In this document: positions 24,534-35,041 of the stretch, in pieces | How positions within the stretch are numbered: position 1 is the stretch's first letter | Layout: every line of letters starts with the position of its first letter | Origin: UBA4877 sp002399345 | Lineage (GTDB): Bacteria > Bacillota > Thermoanaerobacteria > Thermoanaerobacterales > UBA4877 | NCBI GenBank assembly: GCA_036752905.1 | Contig: DAIORT010000011.1 | Location: 1 to 64,000, forward strand | Direction of reading: 5' to 3' | Length of the DNA stretch: 64,000 bases | Notes under the pieces: generated by a model | The model's database searches: none | Seen by the model: only the letters and a program-made list of their open reading frames with translations | What the model was told of the DNA's origin: nothing | Translations under genes and position numbers: made by a program

Positions 24534-24628
24534 CAACACAAGAATTAATGCACTTATTTTATGTCATTTGGTGCCGAAATATATATAAAGTGGTATTAAA
24601 ACCTATGAGATTTAAGGGGGAACCTGCT

Positions 24629-27600
24629 GTGAAGAAGATAGTAAGTCTTGTCCTGGCTGTGTTTTTAGTATTTTCCAGCTTTTCTTTAGGTGAAGTACAG
24701 GCGTCGGGTCATGTGACGGACTTGGATACTGGTTTGATATCATCCGGTCACGGCGGCCAGATAATAGTGACGGCCGCTGATGGTTATAAATTTGATGATA
24801 GTACCGAGGTGATTCTTCAATTCTATTATAACGGCAAACTGTATGCCGCGGATCCTATTGTTACGAATACAAATAAACAGTTGATCGTATATATTCCGCC
24901 GACTGATGATTTTGCGGACAGTGGTAATACAGGAGCACCAGTATATACCGGTGTTGCAAATTTGATTATAGACAAGATTAAAACCATTCCGGATAATTCT
25001 GTTATCAGTGATACCCTTCAGTTTAATTTTGTAAAGGATCCTGTAATTAAGGATGTATATCAAAATGTGGAGACTACCTTTACAAAAGATGGCAGCGGCA
25101 ATATTACCGATACCAAGGAGGTAAGGCAGCTTGTCATTGAGGGGGAAAATTTTGACCTGAAGGAGCTTATGATAGGTGGCAGTGACGGTGTGGGAGGTCT
25201 TTCTTCGGCCAAGGGTGAGGTTAAGATATTGTCAAAGGGCAGCATGAGGATAGTGGCCGAAGTACCGGACCAGATAATAAACGACGGACATACGGCGCAT
25301 GACGTCAGCATTAGAAACGGAAACAACGGCCTGGCCGTTTACAATGGTTTTATATTCAATGAGCTTTCCCATATACAAAATATAGACAAGTCGCGGGCAT
25401 ACCCGGGGGATAAGCTTAGCATCACAGGTACAAATCTTCCCAAGGATAGAAATGAGATTTCAAAGGTTATAATAGCAAATCAAGAGGTACCAAACGATGG
25501 GGATCATATAAAAATAACCATCGGCAAACTGCCCGATACAATACAGGTTACAGTACCGGAAGCGGGCGACAGAAACAATAAAGATATATCCATAAGGAGG
25601 AATATGACCGGTGGGGACGTACAGGTGACGCTTAAAAACCAGTTTACCGTGGTCTATACACCGGCGGGACTTTCTATAGACCGTATTGAGCCTAATTCGG
25701 GAACCACCGATGGCGGAACGGATATAAAGATATACGGCAGCGGTTTTGTGCAGGGAATGCAGGTATACATAGGAGGCTATAACAAAAAGAACAAGGCAGA
25801 GGTAAAATCTGTATCCTCCGATCCTAATGCTGAGGGCAAAACTATAATAAAGGCATTAACGCCGTCCTCCGATGCAGAGGGCGCCAAGGACGTTTATGTA
25901 TTGAATCCCGTGGATGGAAGCGAGGTCAGAAAGACAGGGGGTTTTACATACATATCCGTAGCCAATGCACTTACGATTTATCCCGAACAGATAAATCCAA
26001 CGGAGGCACGAGAGACGGAAGAAAAACCTATAACCATCGTAGGCAGGAATATCAGCAATATTAATGTTAACAGCTTGCTGCCTATGGAGGGTGAAGACTG
26101 GTATACGGATTCAAAAGACAGATTTTTTGATAATGCAGCCAAGGAGTATGTGGTTCATTACAAAGGCATGTACCAGGGACAGAAGGCATATATAGAAAAG
26201 ACTATAAGGCTTACTATAGGCAACGAAGCAGCAATAAAAAGCATAGGTTTTCAAGGCAATGCAAATGATTCAAGTCATTCCAAAGATCAGTTAATAAGTG
26301 CCAAAACTCCGATAATTACTTTGGACCCCAGGGTGGATACGAAGGCAGATATAGCCGTGAACACATATACGGTTGCAGGGACCCTCAAAGGAGTCCAAAA
26401 TAAGACACCGGAAATGGGCAAGAGGTATGATTTTGGAAGGGTGCTGTTTGAGACCAGTGAATCAGCCGTGATAAAAAACGGGTTCACATACAAGCCGGAT
26501 CCGACCGACCCGCAAATAAAATCCGTTACTCCACACGTAGGCTCTGTAAAGGGTGGGGATGAGATAACCATAGAGGGTACGGATATCCGGCCGGGAGCCA
26601 AGGTATATATAGGCGAAGAGACGGCCAAAAACATGGCCCAGCCGGTATCTATAAATATATCCGTGGATGGTGATATAATAAAATCCACCTTTGTGGTTAG
26701 GACGCCTTCCTCCGATATGACGGGCAAAAAGAAAATAATAGTTGTAAACAGTGAAGGAAGCAAGGTAGTCAGTGAAGATGCATATGAATATATTTCTGCC
26801 CCTCATATTGATTCCATAACGCCGAGTGTGGGATCGAAGAATGACGACATATATATATTCATTGAGGGAAGCGGTTTTGTCGTGAGAACCGATGACAGCG
26901 GAAAGCCGGTCCTGCCCAAGGTATGGGTGGGAGACCAGGCCATTACTGTTAATGCTGTCTATGATGATAAAGGTAACGTGGTAGACGGCCGTAGGTATAA
27001 AATGGGTACAAAGATAAAGGGCTGTATACCGGGCGGCGGTACAAAGACCAAGGGGTATGTCGATGTAAAATTGGTAAATCCCGATTATCCCAGTTTTGAT
27101 AATGTGGAGACCTATCCGGAGGATTATGACAAGGATGTTATAGCCAGCGGAGGTAAGGCCATACTGGAGGCCGCATTCAAATATACGGATCCGGATACGA
27201 AATACAGCATGCACATAGACGGTATAGAACCTGAACGCGGACCGGTAGAGGGCGGCACAACAGTGAAGATTGCCGGCGGCACTTTTCCCAAATCCGTATA
27301 TGTGGCAATAGATGGGGAAGAGGCAAAGATAAAGAGCATTACGGGAAATGCCATAACTATCATCACCCCGCCGGGTACAGTAGGTAAAAAGATTGTACAG
27401 GTTATAAGCTTGGCTGCGGGTGATGCTGAAGGAGCGGTTGCCACCGTAAAAGACGGATTTGAGTATACCATTATGTCGACGGATCCGAAGATAACTTCCA
27501 TAGTACCGACCCATGGCGGCAGCGGTACTAAAGTATGGGTAAATGGCAGCGATTTTATAATGAGCGTACCGCTAGTTGATGAAAACAATAAGCCCGTAAT

Positions 27601-30124
27601 GGATGAAAACGGTGATCAGGTTTATAGCAAACAGTCTAATGTGATAGTCGGCGGGCGGATGTTAGATAGGGAGCATGACGAGGTGGATGTTGTAAGTCCT
27701 TCGGTCATAAGCTTCATCATGCCCGGTGTGCCCGATGACAAATCACCGGTCGCGGGCAGTTATGATGTGTATATAGAAAACCCTGACACAGCGGTATCAA
27801 ATAAAGTAAAATTTAATTTTCAGATATCCGACAGCAGCCCGGTGATAAAGGACATCAACCCAGCCATAGGGTCGTCAAAGGGTGGTACATTAGTAAAGAT
27901 AGAGGGGGAGGACCTCAGGCAAAACGTCGAGGTATACTTCGGCGACCTCAAGGGCCAGATAACCAGCTTTGATGAGGATAAACAGATAATAAGTGTAAAA
28001 ACTCCTTCCTATAGTCCGGGAGCGGTGGATGTATCCGTGTTGAATAAGGACGGCGGCAATGCCATAGCCAAAGAGGGATTTACATATGTAAAGGCGGCTA
28101 GCGGCCCTTCGATAACTTCGGTTACACCGAATAAAGGCAGTGCCTTCGGCGGAGACCTGGTTACGATAACCGGCGATGATTTCAGGAAGGACAAGAATGA
28201 TGGCAGAATCCCGGAAGTTTATTTCGGCAACCGGAAGTCTAAAGATGTAAAATACGTAAGGTATAACATGATCACCGCGGTTACGCCGCCCTATGACGGC
28301 TCGGGAGCGGTGGACGTTACGTTAGCGAACCCGGACAGCGGCCTGGCCGTTTTAAGAAGCGGTTTTACTTATAGTCAATCCAAGCCGAAGATTACCTCCA
28401 TAATCCCGTCTACCATTCCTGTAGCAGGTGGCTATGCGGAGATACAAGGTTCGGGATTTTCAATGAGGGTGGTAAATTCCGGTGGAAAGGAAGTAAATCC
28501 GGGCAGTATAGTCAGAATAATCGACGGAGAAAAAAACATAGACCTTACTTTAAATCCCGGTGAAGATGCAAGTAAACCCAATGACTATAACATAGATGTC
28601 GTTAGTTCGGGATGCATTCGTATAAAGATACCTCCCGTTTCATCTTCAGGAGAAAAAAAGATTCAGGTTATAAATCCGGACGGAGGTATCGCAGAAGGTA
28701 AGATTACCTTTATAAAGCCGCTTACCAGTCCTCAAATTCATAGGATAGATCCTGCTCGCGGCAGCATAAAAGGAGGTACGCCGGTATATATTTACGGCAG
28801 TGATTTCAGACAGAATGCTAATGTTTATATAGGAGGCAAGCAGGCAACGGTAAAGTCTGTAGGTGAAGATGGCAAGCTTATACGCATATATACGCCTGCA
28901 GCCAACCAGTTGATTGTGGGTATCCCCCAGGATGTTGTTGTCTATAATGAGGGGGATAACAGTGCCACATTAAAAGGTGCCTTTACGTATTTACAGACGG
29001 AGAGTAACCCGGTGATAAATTCTATAGAGCCAGGGCAAGGTTCTACATTAGGTAATGAGAAGGTAATAATAAAGGGTGACGGTTTTATGGGGGATGTCCA
29101 AGTCTACTTTGATAATATCGGAGCACTCAAGGTGAAACGTATAGATTATACAACCCTGGAGGTGACCACCCCGGCTCATGCCGTAGGTAAGGCCGATGTG
29201 ATTGTAAGGAACATCGATGCATACGGTGAGGCTGTCTTAAAAGACGGTTTTGAATTCATACAAACAAAACCGGAAGGCCCGACCGGTTTCACGGCGGTCG
29301 GTGTATCCGGAGATACCATACGGTTAAGTTGGGATAAAGTAGAAGGAGCCGACTATTATATGCTATATGGCAGGAAATCCAACAGTGATGTATACAGCTT
29401 CATTGCCTCCACGGAAGGCAGCCAATATTATGTTAAAGGCCTTGACCGGGATACCAGGTATTATTTCCGGTTGGATGCTGTGAATTTCTATGGATTATCC
29501 AAGTCCGCTACAGCAAGCGCTTCAACCAAGAACCAATGGACGGACAATGGTTATGACGATATGGCAAGTAGAGATCAGGTAAATATCTCGGGAGGGAGCG
29601 CAATTATAACACTGGGGCTGGATGAAAGCTTATATTCATTTAACCTGGACCTGGACCCAAATAAACCGACGGATATAAGAATAAATATACCCATTTACTT
29701 TGTAGAGAGATCTAACAGACAGGTAAGTATATACTCGCCTAAGATTACAGCCGAGTTTACAATAGGGGAGCTTGTCGGCTATGATTGGGGAAGAGCGCGT
29801 CTGCACTCCAGGGATTATGTGATTGTAGAGTTTAAAGAGTTAAAAGGAAGCGAATATGGTAGTTACTCCAGATTTGTAGGTTCAGGTTCTAAAATATTGT
29901 CACCGTTGTTTAAGATAGATGTAAAATCAAATATTGCTGGAAAACAATCGGATATTAAATATTTGCATGACTTTGATATGAGGCTTAAATTTATTAACAG
30001 TTCGAGAACAAAGGGTCTATATAAATTTAATGAGGACAACAGAAGATGGGATAGGATTAGTATGAGTCCTGGACAATTTTCATTTATAAAAAATACCGGC
30101 GTGTATGCTGTTTTAGGGAGATAG
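24629..30124 (+). CDS. Giant secreted IPT/TIG-repeat protein with fibronectin type III domain
   Basis: About 1831 residues with a signal peptide (MKKIVSLVLAVFLVFSSFSL, cleavage near VQA-SG). At least ten clear IPT/TIG immunoglobulin-like repeats and two weaker ones follow. Each opens like ITSVTPNKGSAFGGDLVTI and carries G-x-x-F or G-x-D-F and V-Y-F/I-G motifs. Near residue 1550 a fibronectin type III domain follows (FTAVGVSGDTIRLSWDKVEG to TRYYFRLDAVNFYG). The last 250 residues are of unknown type. There is no SLH or LPXTG anchor; the SLH protein two genes downstream may provide cell-wall attachment. I start at GTG 24629, after AAGGGGG, because the longer frame runs back into the terminator. 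Confidence 0.88.
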   Translation: MKKIVSLVLAVFLVFSSFSLGEVQASGHVTDLDTGLISSGHGGQIIVTAADGYKFDDSTEVILQFYYNGKLYAADPIVTNTNKQLIVYIPPTDDFADSGNTGAPVYTGVANLIIDKIKTIPDNSVISDTLQFNFVKDPVIKDVYQNVETTFTKDGSGNITDTKEVRQLVIEGENFDLKELMIGGSDGVGGLSSAKGEVKILSKGSMRIVAEVPDQIINDGHTAHDVSIRNGNNGLAVYNGFIFNELSHIQNIDKSRAYPGDKLSITGTNLPKDRNEISKVIIANQEVPNDGDHIKITIGKLPDTIQVTVPEAGDRNNKDISIRRNMTGGDVQVTLKNQFTVVYTPAGLSIDRIEPNSGTTDGGTDIKIYGSGFVQGMQVYIGGYNKKNKAEVKSVSSDPNAEGKTIIKALTPSSDAEGAKDVYVLNPVDGSEVRKTGGFTYISVANALTIYPEQINPTEARETEEKPITIVGRNISNINVNSLLPMEGEDWYTDSKDRFFDNAAKEYVVHYKGMYQGQKAYIEKTIRLTIGNEAAIKSIGFQGNANDSSHSKDQLISAKTPIITLDPRVDTKADIAVNTYTVAGTLKGVQNKTPEMGKRYDFGRVLFETSESAVIKNGFTYKPDPTDPQIKSVTPHVGSVKGGDEITIEGTDIRPGAKVYIGEETAKNMAQPVSINISVDGDIIKSTFVVRTPSSDMTGKKKIIVVNSEGSKVVSEDAYEYISAPHIDSITPSVGSKNDDIYIFIEGSGFVVRTDDSGKPVLPKVWVGDQAITVNAVYDDKGNVVDGRRYKMGTKIKGCIPGGGTKTKGYVDVKLVNPDYPSFDNVETYPEDYDKDVIASGGKAILEAAFKYTDPDTKYSMHIDGIEPERGPVEGGTTVKIAGGTFPKSVYVAIDGEEAKIKSITGNAITIITPPGTVGKKIVQVISLAAGDAEGAVATVKDGFEYTIMSTDPKITSIVPTHGGSGTKVWVNGSDFIMSVPLVDENNKPVMDENGDQVYSKQSNVIVGGRMLDREHDEVDVVSPSVISFIMPGVPDDKSPVAGSYDVYIENPDTAVSNKVKFNFQISDSSPVIKDINPAIGSSKGGTLVKIEGEDLRQNVEVYFGDLKGQITSFDEDKQIISVKTPSYSPGAVDVSVLNKDGGNAIAKEGFTYVKAASGPSITSVTPNKGSAFGGDLVTITGDDFRKDKNDGRIPEVYFGNRKSKDVKYVRYNMITAVTPPYDGSGAVDVTLANPDSGLAVLRSGFTYSQSKPKITSIIPSTIPVAGGYAEIQGSGFSMRVVNSGGKEVNPGSIVRIIDGEKNIDLTLNPGEDASKPNDYNIDVVSSGCIRIKIPPVSSSGEKKIQVINPDGGIAEGKITFIKPLTSPQIHRIDPARGSIKGGTPVYIYGSDFRQNANVYIGGKQATVKSVGEDGKLIRIYTPAANQLIVGIPQDVVVYNEGDNSATLKGAFTYLQTESNPVINSIEPGQGSTLGNEKVIIKGDGFMGDVQVYFDNIGALKVKRIDYTTLEVTTPAHAVGKADVIVRNIDAYGEAVLKDGFEFIQTKPEGPTGFTAVGVSGDTIRLSWDKVEGADYYMLYGRKSNSDVYSFIASTEGSQYYVKGLDRDTRYYFRLDAVNFYGLSKSATASASTKNQWTDNGYDDMASRDQVNISGGSAIITLGLDESLYSFNLDLDPNKPTDIRINIPIYFVERSNRQVSIYSPKITAEFTIGELVGYDWGRARLHSRDYVIVEFKELKGSEYGSYSRFVGSGSKILSPLFKIDVKSNIAGKQSDIKYLHDFDMRLKFINSSRTKGLYKFNEDNRRWDRISMSPGQFSFIKNTGVYAVLGR

Positions 30125-30128
30125 TGTA

Positions 30129-31682
30129 ATGAAAAAAACTTTTGTATTGTTTTTGACATCAGTTATATTTTTAGTTTCTACATGCAGCGTGTGTGCTGCA
30201 GCCGGCATGAATAATTATGAAGGTATAGTAAAGTCTGTAAGCAACAGTAATGTCTACATACAGGTTGCCGGTCGCACTATAGGCTATACCATATCCCCGC
30301 ACACCATTATAATGGTGAATGGTAAGAATGTGCCTGCATCTGAGCTTATGCCCGGCCAGCATGTATCCTATACCAACAAAGGTTCGAAACTATCGTATAT
30401 TAACATAAATAGCCATACGGAGGCGCCCGGTTTTTCCCAGCCCGGGTTATTTTATCTGACCGGAAGCCTGGTCGGCGAAGATAACGGCAGGCTGTTGATA
30501 TGTGATGAGAGCGGCAGCCTCCATAATCTTGCATTACCTTCTTATGTGAGTTTAAATGCTCAGGTCGGGGATTTGGTCAAGGTATACATTGATGACTCTG
30601 GATGCGTATATTTGGTGAATAAGATGGCAGGTAACATGCAGTATGCCTGCCTTTACAGAGGAAAGCTGTCGTCGGTTGTTTCAAATTCGGCTCAAATAAA
30701 CGATACGGCGAGGTTTGATAATTACCGCTGGCGTGATGAGGATGTAATAAGGCTGCCTGTTTCCGATGATGTAAAGGTGTATAAATCCAATGCAGAGCTT
30801 GGAAATATAGGTGGGAGCATAGGTAGTTACGCATATTTTGTAACCAGAATGGAATACGGTGAAGAGAGAATATATAAGGTTATTATACAGTCGGGTTATA
30901 TGAAGGAGTATGTAGACAAGATAGAGGGGATTGACAGTGTGGCCGGAAGGGTTACACTGCCTGAGACCGATGTGCAGTTAAGCCCGGGCAGTACCATATT
31001 AAAGGATGGAAAAATGATTACGGTAGATAACCTGAAAGAAGATCAGACAGTCTTTGCCCTGCTGGACAGAATGGGCAATAAAAACAGCGCACCGCTGCTT
31101 ATGGTGCTTGACCGACAGCCTTCTGTGAGGATTGTAAGAGGTAAAATAGACAGTATCAATTCCACAACCTTTGATGCGGATCACGTATATGAAATAGACG
31201 GCAATATATGGAGCAGGGTGAGTAATCCCGGGGAGTTTTATGTGAATGACGATACATATATAATTGATTATATCAATGATGAGAAATTGACGCCGGATGA
31301 GTTTTTAAACGACAGATATGACAGGCATTCTGAATATACAGATAAAAATTTCTATGCGGTAGTTGACGGTGATGAGGTGGTCGGTATGGCTATGTATGAT
31401 TCTCATACCGACAGCGGTACAGCTAATGTGAGATTTATAAATGCCAAGCTTGACAGTATAGACGGTAATGGCCGCATGAGCATTAAGGATATAACCGAGT
31501 ACAGCAATCTTACAGACAAATGGACGATAGGGCCAGGCCTGGGTTATGTCTGGATTGGGAATTCATTGGTTATAAAAGATGGAAGAGCGTCTGAAACTAA
31601 TAAAATAAAGCAGGGCAGCTACGTTTATATACTTGCGGATGAAAACATGAATGCGATCTTAGTTGTGGAGAGGGGTGAATAA
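30129..31682 (+). CDS. Secreted protein of unknown function in the surface operon
   Basis: A 517-residue protein with a signal peptide (MKKTFVLFLTSVIFLVSTCS, cleavage near CAAAG). The mature part appears to consist of repeated small beta-rich units built on G-x-V/I-x-S-x3-S/N, such as YEGIVKSVSNSNVYIQV (about 29-45), YRGKLSSVVSNSAQI, VDKIEGIDSVAGRVTL, IVRGKIDSINSTTFD and INAKLDSIDGNGRMSI. These resemble OB-like or DUF5666-like repeats, but I cannot name the family. It lies 4 bp after the IPT/TIG gene and 3 bp before the SLH gene, so the three are one operon. Confidence 0.75.
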   Translation: MKKTFVLFLTSVIFLVSTCSVCAAAGMNNYEGIVKSVSNSNVYIQVAGRTIGYTISPHTIIMVNGKNVPASELMPGQHVSYTNKGSKLSYININSHTEAPGFSQPGLFYLTGSLVGEDNGRLLICDESGSLHNLALPSYVSLNAQVGDLVKVYIDDSGCVYLVNKMAGNMQYACLYRGKLSSVVSNSAQINDTARFDNYRWRDEDVIRLPVSDDVKVYKSNAELGNIGGSIGSYAYFVTRMEYGEERIYKVIIQSGYMKEYVDKIEGIDSVAGRVTLPETDVQLSPGSTILKDGKMITVDNLKEDQTVFALLDRMGNKNSAPLLMVLDRQPSVRIVRGKIDSINSTTFDADHVYEIDGNIWSRVSNPGEFYVNDDTYIIDYINDEKLTPDEFLNDRYDRHSEYTDKNFYAVVDGDEVVGMAMYDSHTDSGTANVRFINAKLDSIDGNGRMSIKDITEYSNLTDKWTIGPGLGYVWIGNSLVIKDGRASETNKIKQGSYVYILADENMNAILVVERGE

Positions 31683-31685
31683 CGT

Positions 31686-33188
31686 ATGAAGAGGATTTTT
31701 GCATCTGTTCTTGTTATCTTAATGTTTTTATCAAGTACGGTTTATGCTCAGGTTCCGGGGACAGAAGGGGGATTGTCGGACGGATATGAGTATAAAGAAT
31801 ATGTATTTATTACCGGCAAGCCGATGCTTATGACCGGCGCATTAAATGTGAAATCCAGTAACAGGAGAGACAGTATAAGGACCACATACCGCTATACCCT
31901 GACGAATTCTGATAATACGGCAAAACTTACACGCAGCTACACTGTAAATACGGACGTTAAAGAAAATACTCAAAAACACCAGACCATTGAAACTTCAAAT
32001 CTGGATAAAAACTGCAGGGAGACCATCAAGGCGGATGGCAATACCTATACGCTGGATGATTATGCCTTCAGTATGTCTAAGGTTACGGACAACAAGCCCG
32101 CTGTAGATTATTTTGCCGGTAACTGGAGTGGGAGAAAGACATATACGGTCAATAAAAACCAAGGGAGGGTGACCATAGATATTGAAGGAAAGACTACGGG
32201 CTATGACCATTACTGGGGCTCTACGGAGACGATGGATATCGGCCAGGCCATAAGTTATTCTAAATCTGCCACAGACGATGCCAAAAAAGTAAACTGGGAC
32301 GGCAGCCTGCATGAGTATTTGTCATCTACCAACGAGAAGACCCTTGATTACATAGCCAATGATCCCACCTGGATAAGTTTTAAGGGTGGCTACCTTCTTC
32401 AGGGGAAGAACCAGGGAACGGCAAGGATAGACTATGATATGCCTAATGTAAGGATAAATGATGACTCATACACTGTTGATAACAGAAACCGCAACGAAGA
32501 CTCTATTTCGTATGCTATGATCGAACCTGTAACGCAGCAAAGGATGCTTATACCGGAATACAGGGACACTTCCGGACACTGGTCGGAAAAAGATATCGGC
32601 AGGCTGGCCAGCCTTAATGTATTTGCCCATGACACTATGAATTTTTATCCTGATATACCCATGACGAGGGCAGATTATGTCACGTCCGTGTCGAAAGCTG
32701 TCGATATGTTACCGGATACCACTGACAAAAGATATAACAGGAATACACGATCTAGAAGAAACAAGGATAAAGAGGTCTCACCCTTTGATGATCTCAAGAC
32801 AAACAGTATCTATTATCCAACCATAAAGAATGCTTATGACAAAGGTTTTATCAACGGGCTCTCCCCCCGCCGCTTCGGGCCCGATGAGTACATTGACAGG
32901 GCCCAGGCCGTTACATTACTGGTAAGGGCAGCAGGGCTGGAAGGCCTGGCTCCGAATTATGGATATACCACACAGTATGCCGATGACTCTAGGATACCGT
33001 TGTGGGCGAAGGATTCCATATATGTGGCGTCAAAAATGGGGATAATACAGGGAGACAGCCGCGGTCGAATTAATCCGGGCGATTCATTGACTCGTGCCGA
33101 GGCCGCCGCATTGGTGAACAGATACATAGACTACCTTAAAAAAGATTTCCAAAAAGACTATAAAGATGGGATAATCAATTATAAATAA
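31686..33188 (+). CDS. S-layer homology (SLH) domain surface protein
   Basis: A 500-residue protein with signal peptide MKRIFASVLVILMFLSSTVYA. Residues about 30-290 are an unrecognised beta-rich region (YEYKEYVFITGKPMLMTGAL, KKVNWDGSLHEYLSS). Three SLH motifs occupy the end: DTSGHWSEKDIGRLASLNVF (about 297-345), FDDLKTNSIYYPTIKNAYDKG (about 373-420) and YADDSRIPLWAKDSIYVASK (about 432-485). Each is followed by the F-x-P/N-P-x3-x-T/I-R-A element (INPGDSLTRAEAAALV). SLH domains bind pyruvylated secondary cell-wall polymer. It probably anchors the operon's products to the wall. Confidence 0.88.
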   Translation: MKRIFASVLVILMFLSSTVYAQVPGTEGGLSDGYEYKEYVFITGKPMLMTGALNVKSSNRRDSIRTTYRYTLTNSDNTAKLTRSYTVNTDVKENTQKHQTIETSNLDKNCRETIKADGNTYTLDDYAFSMSKVTDNKPAVDYFAGNWSGRKTYTVNKNQGRVTIDIEGKTTGYDHYWGSTETMDIGQAISYSKSATDDAKKVNWDGSLHEYLSSTNEKTLDYIANDPTWISFKGGYLLQGKNQGTARIDYDMPNVRINDDSYTVDNRNRNEDSISYAMIEPVTQQRMLIPEYRDTSGHWSEKDIGRLASLNVFAHDTMNFYPDIPMTRADYVTSVSKAVDMLPDTTDKRYNRNTRSRRNKDKEVSPFDDLKTNSIYYPTIKNAYDKGFINGLSPRRFGPDEYIDRAQAVTLLVRAAGLEGLAPNYGYTTQYADDSRIPLWAKDSIYVASKMGIIQGDSRGRINPGDSLTRAEAAALVNRYIDYLKKDFQKDYKDGIINYK

Positions 33189-33250
33189 AAAGGATTTTTT
33201 GTAATAATATAGAATATAAAAGCAGAGAAAAGACGAGAGGTGGGTAGTCT

Positions 33251-34288
33251 ATGTTTGGAATGGGATTAAATATAGGTATTGATCTTGGGACAGCAACAGT
33301 ACTTGTATATATAAAGGGTAAGGGTATTGTACTTACAGAACCGTCGGTGGTAGCAATCGACAAGAAGGCTAAGAAAGTGTTATCCGTGGGTGAGGATGCC
33401 CGGCGCATGATAGGAAGGACACCCGGCAACATAGTAGCAATAAGGCCTGTTCGTGAAGGTGTCATATCTGATTATGAAATAACCGAGAAGATGCTGAAGT
33501 ATTTTATATCAAAGTCATGCGGCTCACGGACTTTTATACGGCCGCGGGTGATGGTGGCTATTCCCGCCAAGGTCTCAGGCGTGGAGAGCAGGGCGGTGGT
33601 TGAGGCCGCGGAGCAGGCTGGTGCAAGAAAGGTTTACCTCATTGAACAACCCGTAGCCGCAGCGATAGGCGCAGGCATGGATATATCGCAGCCCAGCGGC
33701 AATATGGTTGTGGATATAGGAGGCGGTACGTCGGATATTGCTGTTATTTCTCTTGGTGGTTCCGTTGTAAGTGCCTCACTTAAGGTAGCTGGTGATAACT
33801 TTGATGAGGCAATAATACAGTATATTAAGAAAAAATACAATCTTATGATAGGTGAAAGAACCGCAGAAGATATTAAGAAAAATATAGGTTGTGCATATCC
33901 TCAGGAAACCATACAGTCTATGGAGATAAGGGGAAGAAGCCTCGTAACAGGTCTCCCTCAAAATATTACCATAAACAGCGAGGATACTCTTACGGCGCTA
34001 GAAGATCCGGTAAATCAGATTGTTGAAGCTGTACACGGTGTGCTTGAAAGGACTCCCCCGGAGTTGGCTGCTGATGTAAGTACAAAGGGTATTATCATGA
34101 CGGGAGGCGGTTCGCTTTTAACCGGGATTGACAAGCTTTTGGAGGATAATCTAATGATACCCGTGTTTATTGCCGAAAACCCGATATCATGTGTTGCTTT
34201 GGGTACGGGTAAGGCGCTGGATTCTATTGATTCTATGAATAAGAAAAATACAGGAACCGATGTAATAGTATCGGGAGAGGAGGCATGA
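33251..34288 (+). CDS. mbl: Rod-shape protein, MreB/Mbl paralogue
   Basis: A 345-residue actin-like ATPase that guides cell-wall synthesis along the cylinder. The phosphate-1 motif NIGIDLGTATVLVYIKGKG, phosphate-2 MVVDIGGGTSDIAVISLG, AGDNFDEAII and the adenosine motif GIIMTGGGSLLTGID are intact. It is followed by flhO and flhP homologues and fabZ, the arrangement around mbl in Bacillus subtilis, hence the name mbl rather than mreB; no mreCD follows. GAGAGGTGGGTAGTCT precedes the ATG. Confidence 0.9.
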   Translation: MFGMGLNIGIDLGTATVLVYIKGKGIVLTEPSVVAIDKKAKKVLSVGEDARRMIGRTPGNIVAIRPVREGVISDYEITEKMLKYFISKSCGSRTFIRPRVMVAIPAKVSGVESRAVVEAAEQAGARKVYLIEQPVAAAIGAGMDISQPSGNMVVDIGGGTSDIAVISLGGSVVSASLKVAGDNFDEAIIQYIKKKYNLMIGERTAEDIKKNIGCAYPQETIQSMEIRGRSLVTGLPQNITINSEDTLTALEDPVNQIVEAVHGVLERTPPELAADVSTKGIIMTGGGSLLTGIDKLLEDNLMIPVFIAENPISCVALGTGKALDSIDSMNKKNTGTDVIVSGEEA

Positions 34289-34291
34289 TAA

Positions 34292-35029
34292 GTGCTTCGC
34301 GGTATATATATTTCAGCAGGAAGCATGGTAAATCAGCAAAGAAAACTCGATGTTGTATCAAATAACCTGGCTAATGTGAATACCACCGGTTTCAAAAAGG
34401 ATTTAATGGTGGAGGAAGCTGACCGTAACAAAAGTATATTAAAGGTGGCGAAGGATGTAACTCCCATAGGTGATCTTTACTTTGGTGTGAGGCCGGGAGA
34501 GGTTTATACTGATTTCGTATCATCATCAGGTTTTACAAATACGGATAACCCCATGGATGTTGCCATAAAGGGCAACGGATTTTTTCAGGTAAATACCCCG
34601 CGCGGTATTAGATACACCAGGGACGGGAGTTTTACAAGATCTAACGACGGTTATTTGGTAACGGCGGAAGGATATAGGGTACAGGGCCGAAATGGGGATG
34701 TTCGCCTCGGTAATGGCAAGATAACATTTGGTAATAGAGGAGAGATTTATATAAACGGGCAGGCTAGAGGTATGCTACGCATAGTGGATTTTCCCGATAC
34801 TGTCGCGCTGAGAAAAGAAGGGGATAACCTGCTTATCTCGCAAGGTGGAGGAAACCTGATTGCAAACCCGGAGATAGAAGCAGGTGTTCTAGAGTCATCT
34901 AATGTTAATCCGGTGACGGAGCTGGTTGATATGATTAGCCTCATGCGTGATTATGAGGCTAATCAGAAAGTCGTTACAACAATGGACTCTACCCTGGATA
35001 AATCCGTAAATGAATTAGGGAGAGTATAG
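34292..35029 (+). CDS. flhO: Flagellar hook-basal body protein, FlgF/FlhO type
   Basis: A 245-residue rod protein of the FlgF/FlgG group. N-terminal GIYISAGSMVNQQRKLDVVS followed by NNLANVNTTGFKKD is the flagellar basal-body rod signature. The middle FFQVNTPRGIRYTRDGSFTR and the C-terminal LESSNVNPVTELVDMISLMR complete it. The start is GTG, with GAGAGGAGG upstream at the end of mbl. Such proteins are exported by the flagellar type III apparatus without signal peptide. Synteny with B. subtilis mbl-flhO-flhP supports the name. Confidence 0.88.
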   Translation: MLRGIYISAGSMVNQQRKLDVVSNNLANVNTTGFKKDLMVEEADRNKSILKVAKDVTPIGDLYFGVRPGEVYTDFVSSSGFTNTDNPMDVAIKGNGFFQVNTPRGIRYTRDGSFTRSNDGYLVTAEGYRVQGRNGDVRLGNGKITFGNRGEIYINGQARGMLRIVDFPDTVALRKEGDNLLISQGGGNLIANPEIEAGVLESSNVNPVTELVDMISLMRDYEANQKVVTTMDSTLDKSVNELGRV

Positions 35030-35041
35030 GGGGTATAACAT

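Noticed and set aside
24512..24628. Longer N-terminus of the IPT/TIG protein
   Set aside because: It would start within a strong terminator. The GTG at 24629 has a good ribosome site and is followed by a clean signal peptide.
26462..27514. 350-codon minus-strand frame
   Set aside because: It is antisense to the IPT/TIG gene, which has clear domains. It is rich in Tyr and Ile as expected from antisense of its codons, and has no family.
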